64,000 nucleotides of DNA, from assembly GCF_020463795.1 (NCBI RefSeq), contig NZ_CP080025.1, positions 1,367,001 through 1,431,000 of the forward strand, written 5' to 3'. The position numbers and the translations under genes are program-made. The first letter of the stretch is position 1. Every line of letters starts with the position of its first letter. The stretch is from Echinicola marina. GTDB taxonomy: Bacteria > Bacteroidota > Bacteroidia > Cytophagales > Cyclobacteriaceae. This document shows, piece after piece, positions 25,136 through 33,953 of the stretch. The notes beneath the pieces are model-generated. The model ran no database searches, was not told the DNA's origin, and saw only the letters and a list, made by a program, of their open reading frames with translations.

Positions 25136-25492
25136 ATGGAAACAATCATAGAAAACCAAAAAGTTCACTTATGCTCTGGTGAATTTGTCTTAGCTGTTCG
25201 TGAGGCAATGAATGCCATTAGTGGCAAATGGAAATTGCCGATTATCGGATCACTCTGCTATGGTACGAAGCGATTTAAAGAATTGGAAAGGGACATTCCC
25301 AAAATCACGCCAAGAATGCTTTCCAAGGAATTGAAGGAATTAGAGCTGAACAGCATTGTAAAAAGAACTGTCCACGACACTACTCCGGTGACAGTGGAAT
25401 ATGAGCTCACCCCCTCAGGCAAAAAAATCAAGAATGTGCTAGATGCCATGGTCAAATGGGGATTGGAGCATAGGGAAAGTGTCATGGTATAA
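25136..25492 (+). CDS. HxlR family transcriptional regulator
   Basis: A 118-residue winged-helix regulator. The family signature ISGKWKLPIIGSLCYGTKRFKELERDIPKITPRMLSKELKEL is clear, with the wing VKRTVHDTTPVTVEYELTPSGKKI. There is one cysteine near the start (HLCSGEF, residue 13), in the position where redox-sensing HxlR/YodB proteins have theirs. It likely represses itself and the divergent nitroreductase-DoxX operon through the palindrome and is released by electrophiles or oxidants; this is inferred from family and layout. Confidence 0.9.
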   Translation: METIIENQKVHLCSGEFVLAVREAMNAISGKWKLPIIGSLCYGTKRFKELERDIPKITPRMLSKELKELELNSIVKRTVHDTTPVTVEYELTPSGKKIKNVLDAMVKWGLEHRESVMV

Positions 25493-25539
25493 TTTATATT
25501 CCTTGTTACGTTACTCTGAATAATTATCCACATATAAAT

Positions 25540-25573
25540 ACAAAAAAAGGACAGCCTATAATAGGCTATCCCT
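25540..25573 (-). terminator. Terminator after the peroxiredoxin-like gene
   Basis: GGATAGCCTAT/ATAGGCTGTCC stem with one mismatch, then TTTTTTTG on the minus strand, 26 bases from the stop at 25600. Confidence 0.8.
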
Positions 25574-25599
25574 AATTAATTCTCACTATCTGATTTCTG

Positions 25600-26223
25600 T
25601 TACTTCAATGTTCCAAGCGCTGCCTTGATCAAATCCCCGCTGATTCGAGTATCATAATTGGGATTGATATATTCAAACTGAATATTTCCTTTTGTATCCA
25701 AGGCAAATACAGCTGGTACAGGAATAATTCCTGGATTTAACTGAGCGGAAGCCTTGAAAAGCATTTCCTTATACCTCCCAGGAGCCTGAAATGCCAGCCC
25801 AAAAGCCTTGGTCACCTTTAGGTCATTATCAGAATAAAGGCTGTAGGTCAATTCATTCTTATCCACAGTAGCTTTCAGCTGCTCTGGTGCATCCGGGCTG
25901 ATGGCCACAATCTGATAGCCCATACCCAGAATATCCTGCTCTATGCTTTGCAGCTCTGCCAAATGCTTATTGCAGTAAGGACACCAACCTCCACGATAAA
26001 AGATCAACAAGGTCGGCTTTTTGGCCACAATTTCATTTAGGGACTTTATATTTCCATCTATGTCCTTAACTTGACTCACAGGAATTTGTTCACCAATCAA
26101 AAGGGGAGAAATGTCGGTTGGATCAGCTGGCACGTCCATTCCCTCTTGTGCAAAAGCACCGTTATATTGGAAAAGGGCAATAAGCAAAAAGGCCCAGAGG
26201 CTTTGAAAACAGTAATTTTTCAT
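25600..26223 (-). CDS. Exported peroxiredoxin-like thioredoxin-fold protein (AhpC/TSA family)
   Basis: A 207-residue protein with a signal peptide (FQSLWAFLLIALFQYNGAFAQ). The thioredoxin fold has the active-site motif FYRGGWCPYCNKHL with Cys81 and Cys84, followed by AISPDAPEQLKA and the YSLYSDNDLKVTKAFGLAF segment of the PrxQ/AhpC type. It probably reduces peroxides or disulfides in the periplasm. It faces the HxlR gene tail-to-tail, which keeps redox genes together, but it has its own promoter. Confidence 0.85.
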   Translation of the reverse strand: MKNYCFQSLWAFLLIALFQYNGAFAQEGMDVPADPTDISPLLIGEQIPVSQVKDIDGNIKSLNEIVAKKPTLLIFYRGGWCPYCNKHLAELQSIEQDILGMGYQIVAISPDAPEQLKATVDKNELTYSLYSDNDLKVTKAFGLAFQAPGRYKEMLFKASAQLNPGIIPVPAVFALDTKGNIQFEYINPNYDTRISGDLIKAALGTLK

Positions 26224-26320
26224 CTTATCTAAATTCGCATCAATAGTTCAGGTTTAGCAAACGTCATTTGACTAACAATGGTTTTAAGGAGTATAAAAGT
26301 CCCTTCCTTATTCATTAGAT

Positions 26321-27157
26321 TTATTGATATACCCTGACCCAATCTACCTCCATATCCACTGGCAAATCATTTGGATTGGCCTTTCCAACCCAGCTTCCTT
26401 CTAACTGCATATCGATTAACAAATAAAATGGTTGGTCATAGGGCCATTGGGACTTATCCACATTCTCCACCCGAGGATAAGTAAAAGTAGGCTCTCCGTT
26501 TAAGGTAAATACCAATTTATCAGGATACCATTCCAAACCAAAAGTATTAAAAACATCCTTATCAAAATCAGCCGTTCCTCCATGAGGTGGATTTTTGGTT
26601 TGTTTTAGATTCAGCGTATAATAGGAATGGGTAGTTTGATAAATCCGATCTTCAAAATTGATATGCTCCATAATATCAATTTCTCCATTTTTGGGATAAT
26701 TCCCATATTTATTCTGTTCTGCAAGCATCCAAATTGCCGGCCAAGCCCCCTTTGCAGATCCCAGCTTAGCACGGATTTCTATCTTTCCGTATTGAAAAGC
26801 AAATTTCCCCTTGGTATACACCCCACCGGTCAAATAAGGACGATCATCTTTTGATTGGTCTTCATTCTTGATGCCTTTAAGTATCAATTTCCCATCTTCA
26901 AAAGCATAGCATTTTGGATCGGAAGTCATATAATTCCCCCAATCAGCATTATTCGGTGGAATCTTGGTCCATTTCTCTGAATCTATTTTACCCTCCTCAA
27001 ACTCATCATTCCAAACCAATTTCCATTCTTTGTCATATCGTTTACTTTTTTGAATATAACTGTGACCTTCAGATATCTTATAAGGCTTGGGATTACAAGA
27101 CTGCACCATTATACCAACACCCAACAAAAAATGGGGCAGCATCTTTGAGATTTTCAT
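26321..27157 (-). CDS. Glycoside hydrolase family 16 lipoprotein
   Basis: A 278-residue lipoprotein (lipobox VQSC, Cys21) with a GH16 beta-jellyroll. The catalytic motif EIDIME is at residues 159-164, with nucleophile Glu159 and acid/base Glu164. The flanking KLVWNDEFEEGKIDSEKW and GAWPAIWML are standard, and DFHTYGLEW-like FNTFGLEWYPD follows. GH16 enzymes cut beta-1,3/1,4-glucans, agar or carrageenan; subtype cannot be fixed by eye, though laminarinase-like is most common for this form. No SusCD pair or other polysaccharide gene is adjacent. Confidence 0.9.
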   Translation of the reverse strand: MKISKMLPHFLLGVGIMVQSCNPKPYKISEGHSYIQKSKRYDKEWKLVWNDEFEEGKIDSEKWTKIPPNNADWGNYMTSDPKCYAFEDGKLILKGIKNEDQSKDDRPYLTGGVYTKGKFAFQYGKIEIRAKLGSAKGAWPAIWMLAEQNKYGNYPKNGEIDIMEHINFEDRIYQTTHSYYTLNLKQTKNPPHGGTADFDKDVFNTFGLEWYPDKLVFTLNGEPTFTYPRVENVDKSQWPYDQPFYLLIDMQLEGSWVGKANPNDLPVDMEVDWVRVYQ

Positions 27158-27366
27158 ATTTATTATGTTTAAGAATTGGAATTGTTAGGATTGAAAGGGC
27201 TATCATCTATAAAGATGTAATAAAATCAATTAATATCTACCAACTTTTTTATAAAACCTAGCCCCTTAGTGGGAATTGGTCACAAGAGCTGAAAACTGGA
27301 GAAAAATTGTTTACTGGAAAAGGATAATTGATCCAAACCTTAAAAGTCAATGATGCCAATTATAAA

Positions 27367-29238
27367 CTACTCGGGCTTCTCCTTTTTGATATTGACATTA
27401 AAAGGCGGTGCCTGATAATCCTTTGGCAAATAATCCGATGGAATGGTAGTAGAATTTCCATCTCGCTGCGCCCTGTAATGGGGTGAAAGAATCTCTACGC
27501 CCTTCTCATTGCATACATCTTGTATATTTTGATGGAGATTGCTATAGATCAATGCTTGCTTACTGGCTTCTTGGGTATAAGCGTTCAACTGATAAGCCAC
27601 ATAAAAATCATCCAAACTGGTTTGCAGAACAAATGGTTTAGGCTCCTTCATGACCAAATCCGTCCTTAAGGCTGCCTCTATCAATGTTTCATACATCAAC
27701 TGCCATGGGACATCATATCCAATGGTCACTGAAGTGTGGATAATCAAGCCTTCATTCTTAGAATAAGAAGAGTAGTTTATGGTATTTCCCGTTAGAATAG
27801 CTGAATTGGGAATGGTAATTTCCTCATTTTTGATGGTTTTCAGCCTGGTCACCAAAAGGGTCTTTTCCACTACATCCCCTGAAGTATCTCCTAATCTAAT
27901 CCTATCTCCAATTTTGAATGGCCGCATATAGGTAATCACCAAACCAGCTATCATATTGGAAATCGCAGAAGATGAACCTAAAGAAAATAGAATACCTATA
28001 AATACAGAAACCCCCTTGAAAGCCGGAGAATCCGACCCAGGAAGATGTGGAAAAATCATTACAAAAGTAAAGGCGTATAATAAAAACCTGACGATATTAT
28101 AGGTGGGCTTGGCCCAATCCGTATGGAAGCCTGTAATGACCAATTTTTCATTGGCAATTTCATCAAAAATATAACTCACAAATTTGATGACATAGCGCAT
28201 CACAAGGTATATGGCCAAAATACTGAACAAGTCAGGCAAAAATTCTACTACAGAAATAAATATGGCTTTAAAGGGAGACCATATTAGATCAAACAGTTGA
28301 TATGACCAGCCTCTGGTAAATGGGAACACACTGAGCACTAGTGGCAAGGCGATATACAAAACCAAAGCGTAAATCACCCATTTCAAAAAGCGACTGATGA
28401 AAATGATAAATTTGAATTCCTGATAGGCTGAAAGGAAGGTATAATCCTTATAAGATAAATCCTTCAACCAATCATCCTTGCGGGCTGCTATAAACTTTAA
28501 TAACCTGCGGTGGCCTTTTCCTACCAGCCATATGACTAGCCAAGTACCGGAAATTGAGAGAATGACCAGCCCAATTCTGATCAATATGGTGACAAAACTA
28601 TTATCCTTGCGTGCCTGTAAAATAGATGCTTTAACTTCATCCTTATATTGGTCAGCCAATGCCCTAATGCTCGTATCATTCCATAGGCCATCCATTTCAG
28701 ATACGCTCATCAGGATGGTTTCATTATAGACAATATCCGCTAGGTTTTCTTCAGCAATTACCTTGATGGAATCCAATACCAAAAAATCATCATCATATAA
28801 TTCTTTAATCTTTTTGCTAATATTCTCAGCCCGTTCCTTGGGTCTGGAAGCGCCAATTTTTGTATAAACAGTAAAAAGTGTATCACCCATCACCCCCAAA
28901 ACTGGATAACCTTTGGTGTTTTTTCGAAGAGAATCAATCTGAGACATCTTCAAGGACAATCTATTGGATTCTCGGCTCGCAATCTCATCCAACTGTGCCT
29001 GCAACTCTTCCTTCCTGAGATTATCTGTAGTTTTCAGGGAATTAATTTGCCTCTCCAGAGCGGCCCGCATCAAGGAATCTTCTAAGCGTTGTTTTTCTAT
29101 GGCAGCAATCTTGGACTCATAGGCCTCTAGCATCACGATATCCATGGAATCTTGATGGGCCAAGCTATCCGTTTGGCCATTGGCTACAATGGATGGAAGC
29201 AGAAGCACTACCAAAAAAACACCTAAAAACTTCTTCAT
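27367..29238 (-). CDS. MscS-type mechanosensitive channel with periplasmic N-terminal domain
   Basis: A 623-residue protein. A signal peptide (MKKFLGVFLVVLLLPSIVANG) is followed by about 170 residues of coiled-coil and charged sequence, then at least four membrane helices from about 215 (FVTILIRIGLVILSISGTWLVIWLVG). The last pore-lining helix and MscS beta domain are clear: SSSAISNMIAGLVITYMRPF, KIGDRIRLGDTSGDVVEKTLLVTRLKT and EEITIPNSAILTG. It should open on membrane tension to release solutes during osmotic downshock, like the large MscK/YbdG-type members. Confidence 0.9.
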   Translation of the reverse strand: MKKFLGVFLVVLLLPSIVANGQTDSLAHQDSMDIVMLEAYESKIAAIEKQRLEDSLMRAALERQINSLKTTDNLRKEELQAQLDEIASRESNRLSLKMSQIDSLRKNTKGYPVLGVMGDTLFTVYTKIGASRPKERAENISKKIKELYDDDFLVLDSIKVIAEENLADIVYNETILMSVSEMDGLWNDTSIRALADQYKDEVKASILQARKDNSFVTILIRIGLVILSISGTWLVIWLVGKGHRRLLKFIAARKDDWLKDLSYKDYTFLSAYQEFKFIIFISRFLKWVIYALVLYIALPLVLSVFPFTRGWSYQLFDLIWSPFKAIFISVVEFLPDLFSILAIYLVMRYVIKFVSYIFDEIANEKLVITGFHTDWAKPTYNIVRFLLYAFTFVMIFPHLPGSDSPAFKGVSVFIGILFSLGSSSAISNMIAGLVITYMRPFKIGDRIRLGDTSGDVVEKTLLVTRLKTIKNEEITIPNSAILTGNTINYSSYSKNEGLIIHTSVTIGYDVPWQLMYETLIEAALRTDLVMKEPKPFVLQTSLDDFYVAYQLNAYTQEASKQALIYSNLHQNIQDVCNEKGVEILSPHYRAQRDGNSTTIPSDYLPKDYQAPPFNVNIKKEKPE

Positions 29239-29421
29239 CTACAAATGGTTATCATATCTTCTCAAAACATGGCCTCCAGAATCCAAAAAGAACAATATTT
29301 CTATTATTAAAAATAAAGCTAATATTTGAAAAACCTTCTTTTTCCCTCAAAATATGAAGCCAAATCTACAGACGAATTCTCTGCCACTTTGGATCAGACA
29401 AATAATGCATAATATATTATG

Positions 29422-29568
29422 TATATCCGCAATTGCACTAGTAAAAGTTAAAAGCGAATCGAAATGTTCGTTTTAATTAAAATATCAACTCCTTCGGTCT
29501 TCAGTCTTAAAACTCCCGACCACTTAAGCAAAGGATTTAAGGTTACTGGCATCATTGCGGATAATCAG
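29422..29568. repeat. 147-bp repeat, copy A
   Basis: The sequence from TATATCCGCAATTGCACTAG to GCATCATTGCGGATAATCAG recurs at 57391-57537 in the opposite orientation with the same length and only a few mismatches seen by eye. Its ends form short inverted repeats (ATATCCGCAAT / ATTGCGGATAAT). It holds no ORF. It starts 9 bases after the stop of the ion-channel gene. It fills much of the 338-bp gap between that gene and the MscS gene. Confidence 0.85.
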
Positions 29569-29576
29569 ATAATATA

Positions 29577-30257
29577 TTAAGCATCCTTACCATTTTGATT
29601 TGCAGTAGAAAATTTACTGATCAAAATCCCCACTAGCACCACATTATATATTTGCCCCATCACGCCAAAAAAAGATGTCACCATCTTGGTCGTATGAGAT
29701 AGGGGAGTGATATCTCCAAATCCTATACTGGTCTGTATAATAGAAGCATAGTACACCATATCTACAAAAGTATTCGGCACACTGCTCATGTCTAAATGAG
29801 CCATGGATGAAGGATCATTATAGACCAAAAACTGCAGCATAAAGGCACTGATTTCAATCAAAAGAAAATAGCCACAACCCGCAGCCATCAGTAAATCTAA
29901 ATTGATGTACTTGGGTTTCAGCAAAAATTTGATGACCTCTCCAAAAATGATAAAAAAGAAGCCCATGTATATCAAACTAGAAACTTGTAAGTAAATGACA
30001 TTATTTTTAAAAATCTGGAATATAGGCAGAAAAACCACCAATAATAACAGTAAATTCTTTACCCTTACCAACCATTTTCCCTTACCCAAAAAAACACCCA
30101 CACTGGCCAAGCCTAAAAATATCATATTGAAAGGCCAAATAATATGCATATAGAAATCCATATCCTTAAAAAAAACAGAAATATATAGGTGCTGAACCAA
30201 AGCATAAAGCAACAATTCATATTTCCAGTTCTCCAAAATGGACAGCAGTCTCTTCAT
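29577..30257 (-). CDS. Potassium-channel-like membrane protein
   Basis: A 226-residue membrane protein with about six hydrophobic segments. Near the C-terminus is the pore loop and selectivity filter TSIGFGDITPLS (compare TxGYGD) between helices ADMVYYASIIQ-like VDMVYYASIIQ and MVTSFFGVMGQIYNVVLVGILISKF. This is the ion_trans_2 pattern. There is no cytoplasmic RCK domain. It is probably a K+ channel; the GFGD filter is a normal variant. The MscS channel gene lies 340 bases downstream, same strand. Confidence 0.82.
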   Translation of the reverse strand: MKRLLSILENWKYELLLYALVQHLYISVFFKDMDFYMHIIWPFNMIFLGLASVGVFLGKGKWLVRVKNLLLLLVVFLPIFQIFKNNVIYLQVSSLIYMGFFFIIFGEVIKFLLKPKYINLDLLMAAGCGYFLLIEISAFMLQFLVYNDPSSMAHLDMSSVPNTFVDMVYYASIIQTSIGFGDITPLSHTTKMVTSFFGVMGQIYNVVLVGILISKFSTANQNGKDA

Positions 30258-30373
30258 AGGTATTGATAAAAATCAAAAATGAACAGTTAACCTACCTAAA
30301 ATAAAAAATTCTTGTTCTCTAAACTAAAATGGGGGGAGTTTTAAGTAAAATCCCACATTTTACCTACATAAGC

Positions 30374-31177
30374 TTATATAATACCTTCCATCAAACACTT
30401 AGTCACCAACTTTCGCATGGAAGAATATTGGGTCTTTTTAAGCATATTTTTTCTGTGGGTTCGAACGGTCGACTCCGTTATATTTAAATTATAAGCAATC
30501 TTATGGACTGAATACCCCCTTGAGGATAACTGTATGATCTCTATTTCTCTTTTGGTCAACTGTTTGTCCAAGTTGTCTTCAGCATCTTGGTCTTCTTCAA
30601 AAAACAATTTATCCGAATTAATATTCACATCATAAAAGGACTTTCCCCCATTGAGATGTACAAATGATACCGTATCGGTCTTCTGAACCCCCATAAAGGA
30701 AATATCAGTATGAACACTCAATATATGCTCAATGGTACCCTTTTCAGATACCGAAAGCACATTTACTTGAAGCAGCATAGTCCTATATTTCCCAAACCTA
30801 TCCTTGATCCTATACATATACAACATCTTATAAGATGGTAGTTCGGTTGGAGGAACCACATTTTCCATAAATTCTTTTAGGAGCAATTCCTTGGCTTTGA
30901 CAGTTTCTACATCATCTGGATCAATCGAACTGAGCAAATTTTCTATGCTTGCTGTTTTTGGATCGACATCGATAAACTGCTGCACACCCGGATGAACATA
31001 TTCCAGTTCCAGATTATGCATGTTCAAGATAAAATAAAAAAACTCTCCCGGAATAAACAGGGCTGCGATATGCTTCAATTGCTCAACCGCCTGATAGGGT
31101 TTGTAATTTTCTATATGATTGGAATAACCCTCTTTCCATAAATCAACCAAATGTGTAATTCCGGCACTCATATTCAC
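30374..31177 (-). CDS. LuxR-type regulator with PAS-like sensor domain
   Basis: A 267-residue protein. The N-terminal about 160 residues look PAS-like (FYFILNMHNLELEYVHPGVQQFIDVDP, MYRIKDRFGKYRTMLLQVNVLS) and would sense a ligand. The C-terminal HTH is a clear LuxR/GerE domain: LTKREIEIIQLSSRGYSVHKIAYNLNITESTVRTHRKN, residues about 205-255. No phosphoreceiver is present. It stands alone on the minus strand; targets are unknown. Confidence 0.82.
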   Translation of the reverse strand: MNMSAGITHLVDLWKEGYSNHIENYKPYQAVEQLKHIAALFIPGEFFYFILNMHNLELEYVHPGVQQFIDVDPKTASIENLLSSIDPDDVETVKAKELLLKEFMENVVPPTELPSYKMLYMYRIKDRFGKYRTMLLQVNVLSVSEKGTIEHILSVHTDISFMGVQKTDTVSFVHLNGGKSFYDVNINSDKLFFEEDQDAEDNLDKQLTKREIEIIQLSSRGYSVHKIAYNLNITESTVRTHRKNMLKKTQYSSMRKLVTKCLMEGII

Positions 31178-31440
31178 TGTAAAATGTATTTTGAGTTCAC
31201 TAAAACCTCAAAATTCTACCCAATGATAATAAAAATATAAGATTATATGGGCTTTTCAATGAGATTCAAAAGAAATTACATCAATGGAACTTGAAACTTT
31301 CCTCTAAATCATTAGCATACAAAGCCCTATAAAAAAGGATTTTTTAAATGTAAAAAACACCATATACTGTTCCTGTTTAACCATTATTAAGAAAATTATT
31401 CTGTATTTAATTTCCAAGACAGCAAAGCAGCGCTTCACCT

Positions 31441-32124
31441 TTATCCGGCTGTAGCAGCGGTTGTGGTTGCTACGTTGGTCGCAATAATAGTACTTATAAT
31501 GGCTGCCTGGACTTCAGAAATAGTCTTATCCACATTAGTAGAAATAGGGCTTTCCTTAACCAATTGCTGTAAATCCTTTTTCAGGGTCTTCAATTGATTT
31601 TTTTCCTTACTTAGTACATTATGCATTTTACAGGCTTCTACTAAACCTAGAACCGCCATATTTTCTGGAGCAATATTCTTCTTTCTAAAAATTTCACTTT
31701 TCAAGTCCTGAATCAATTTATTTCTAACTTGGCTATTGAGTAAATAGGTTTGAGTATAAGGAATTAAACCCAAAAACTTCTTTTTCTCCACTTTTATCAA
31801 TCTTTCTTTGGCCATTTGATCATAATAATGGTACCTCCACCTAGAAGCCTTATGACCTATTTTTTGTATCCAATACTTCATCTTCCTTGGCTTTCTTGAT
31901 GATTGGATCATTTCTGCGATTTGCAGTAATTGGGGATCATTGAACATTGCTCCTTTCTTGATATAAACCAGTTCATCTTTCAGGTTCAGTTTGTCCTCCA
32001 TGGACATCTGAAGTAATAATGCCCCTGCCAAGCCAAATTGAAGATGTATACCAGAAATCAGCATCCTGCCTTTTTCTGGATGTTGGGCAAGCAATAAAAA
32101 TCGTTTTGCAATGCTTATGTCCAT
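31441..32124 (-). CDS. GPP34 (GOLPH3-like) family phosphoprotein
   Basis: A 227-residue member of the GPP34 family, known in eukaryotes as Golgi phosphoprotein 3 that binds PI4P. Matching features: the start RFLLLAQHPEKGRMLI, LQFGLAGALLLQMSM (the LGLAGAxLLDL family helix), FNDPQLLQIAEMI, YYDQMAKERLIKVEKKKFLGLIPY and NSQVRNKLIQDLKSEI. The C-terminal tail is Thr/Ala-rich (ATNVATTTAATAG). Bacterial members occur mostly in actinobacteria and Bacteroidota; their role is unproven. It precedes a small four-helix membrane protein in opposite-most position (transcribed from the same strand). Confidence 0.8.
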   Translation of the reverse strand: MDISIAKRFLLLAQHPEKGRMLISGIHLQFGLAGALLLQMSMEDKLNLKDELVYIKKGAMFNDPQLLQIAEMIQSSRKPRKMKYWIQKIGHKASRWRYHYYDQMAKERLIKVEKKKFLGLIPYTQTYLLNSQVRNKLIQDLKSEIFRKKNIAPENMAVLGLVEACKMHNVLSKEKNQLKTLKKDLQQLVKESPISTNVDKTISEVQAAIISTIIATNVATTTAATAG

Positions 32125-32159
32125 AGTATTTATTATTAATCAAAATTTTGGGTAATCAC

Positions 32160-32591
32160 TCAGGTAAGCCAATGCTTTTTGATGCTAAAATTGGATAGCC
32201 ATACTAAGAATATAGCCAATACAATAATCATTGTTGGCATCACTGCCGCACCAGGACCATATACTTCCATGGCTCCAGAAATGGCCAAACTATGAAACAC
32301 CTGGATGATTATTCCGATCAATGAAATGATCAATACCATCTTCGCCCATTTCTTTTTCAAAAGTAGACCGATACATCCCAAAGCCCCGCCAAAAACAGCA
32401 ACTGCATATGCAATGGTTGCCCAAAGCGGATAGGAAGCATATAATTCCCTTTCTGTCTCAGGCAAGGCAGCCATGGCTTCCTCGGACATACCAATCTGCA
32501 TAAAAAAAGCACTAACCCCCAATAGGTTCCATAAAAGCATAATTATGGCCACTACCCAATACCAAGTCGGAATTTTTATTGTTTGTTCCAT
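32160..32591 (-). CDS. Hypothetical four-helix membrane protein
   Basis: A 143-residue protein with four predicted membrane helices (WYWVVAIIMLLWNLLGVSAFF, ATIAYAVAVFGGALGCIGLL, MVLIISLIGIIIQVFHSL, MPTMIIVLAIFLVWLSNF). The MSEEAMAALPETERELYASYPLW segment between helices 1 and 2 is typical of a Bacteroidota sugar-transporter-like small family. It lies 35 bases upstream of the GPP34 gene on the same strand, so the two are probably one operon. Function unknown. Confidence 0.65.
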   Translation of the reverse strand: MEQTIKIPTWYWVVAIIMLLWNLLGVSAFFMQIGMSEEAMAALPETERELYASYPLWATIAYAVAVFGGALGCIGLLLKKKWAKMVLIISLIGIIIQVFHSLAISGAMEVYGPGAAVMPTMIIVLAIFLVWLSNFSIKKHWLT

Positions 32592-33359
32592 GAATATAGT
32601 ATGTTTAGCTCAACTAGTTAATTTACTAATTTCCCAGTAAAAATCACCATATAATATGTTAATTAGGATATTACCTACTATATGATATCCCTTTTCTAAA
32701 TAGGTTCTTGCTGTGTATTATTCATAAAAGCTTTGGAAACCATTACTGCCTTTACATTATTTTTTCGGTTCTATATGATTTACTGTGGGTGACTTTTACT
32801 TTGTTTGTCAAATTTCAGAGTGACTTTCATCTCGCCACATTTGTTACTTTTTTCCTACAGGTGAAAAAAGTAACCAAAAAACCCCGCCGCAATACATCTA
32901 TTGTGCTAAAATTAAAGCCTTCCCTCATGCAGGCAAACTCCTTCTGCATAGCTGCTTGCGGCCTTTTTGCCCAGCATTTCGTCAAACAAGCCTGCCTTTT
33001 TGCTTGCCCACTTCTTTAATTTCTTGACGCTCAATATCTGTAAGGCGGATTAGCAAATTCACTTGAAGCCTCATGCGACAGGCTAGCGACAGTTTTCCTA
33101 ATTAAGATTTAGCCACACTATTCCATATAGAACCATTTTTTCTAATGCAAAGCCCGCAAAGAATCATCAAAATACGCCAATATTGCCTTTGTAAAAACTC
33201 CGAACAAATGTTTTGAGCCACCTTCTTATAACATTTATCTCATTCGAAACCGATGAAGTGCTAGTATAACGGGAAAATGGAGCAGTTCATCGAAATAATT
33301 TTTCGGAATTTTACTATCCACCTATCTTCAAAGCATTATTCATCTTAACTTCAAATGTT
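32592..33359. other. 768-bp gene-free stretch with repeat-like sequence and hairpin
   Basis: No protein-coding gene is convincing here. The main structure is a perfect 12-bp inverted repeat GTTACTTTTTTC/GAAAAAAGTAAC with an 8-base loop at 32843-32874. An open frame on the plus strand (32708-33019) has low-complexity Cys/Phe-rich content and no family look. The 33140-33290 part contains GCAAAGCCCGCAAAG-like words of the kind found in intergenic repeats. The 3' end should hold the promoter of the LytS operon. Confidence 0.55.
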
Positions 33360-33953
33360 ATGAAAACTTTACAGAAACCAACTTTGCTGTTTTTGCTTAT
33401 TGTTTCTTTGGTCAGTAGTTGTGTTTTACGCAGTCTACATCCACTATATACAAAAAGTGAATTAATAATAGATAATCGTTTGGAAGGAAGCTATATAGTA
33501 GACGAAACTGATACATGGAATATTACTAAAGCTGATAATCAAGCTATTGAAAATGGGGATAAGCTTTACCATTTGGAACATATTCAAAATGGAGATACTG
33601 TAATTTTTGATTTGTTCTTGGTAAAGCTGGATAAGTATCTTTACCTAGATTTTTTTATTGATGAGTATAAATCCAAACCTTTAGAGAATGAATTTGCAGC
33701 TTTCCACCTTTACCCTGTACATAGCTTTGCCAAGGTTTCGTTTGATGGAAATCAAATTATTATTAACCCATTTAATAGCCAATACCTTGGCAAATTGATT
33801 GAACAAAATCGAATTAGAATTTCTCACGAAATGGCCAACGAAGATATTTTATTAACAGCCTCGCCAGAGGAATTACAAAAGTTTGTGATAAAATATTCAG
33901 ATGATGAAAATATTTTTGAAGAGGAATCTTTTATCCTAAAACGCAAAGGCTAA
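33360..33953 (+). CDS. Hypothetical lipoprotein co-transcribed with LytS/LytTR pair
   Basis: A 197-residue protein with a type II signal (LLFLLIVSLVSSCVL, Cys21). The mature part begins RSLHPLYTKSELIIDNRLEGSYIVDETDTW, a pattern I associate with small unknown Bacteroidota lipoproteins, and is strand-rich. The stop TAA is followed with no gap by the GTG start of the kinase, so it is the first gene of a three-gene operon. A sensing or accessory role for the kinase is an inference. Confidence 0.7.
   Translation: MKTLQKPTLLFLLIVSLVSSCVLRSLHPLYTKSELIIDNRLEGSYIVDETDTWNITKADNQAIENGDKLYHLEHIQNGDTVIFDLFLVKLDKYLYLDFFIDEYKSKPLENEFAAFHLYPVHSFAKVSFDGNQIIINPFNSQYLGKLIEQNRIRISHEMANEDILLTASPEELQKFVIKYSDDENIFEEESFILKRKG

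Noticed and set aside
32708-33019. 103-residue plus-strand ORF in the 33-kb gap
   Set aside because: Low-complexity Phe/Cys-rich translation crossing a perfect hairpin; no start context or family look.
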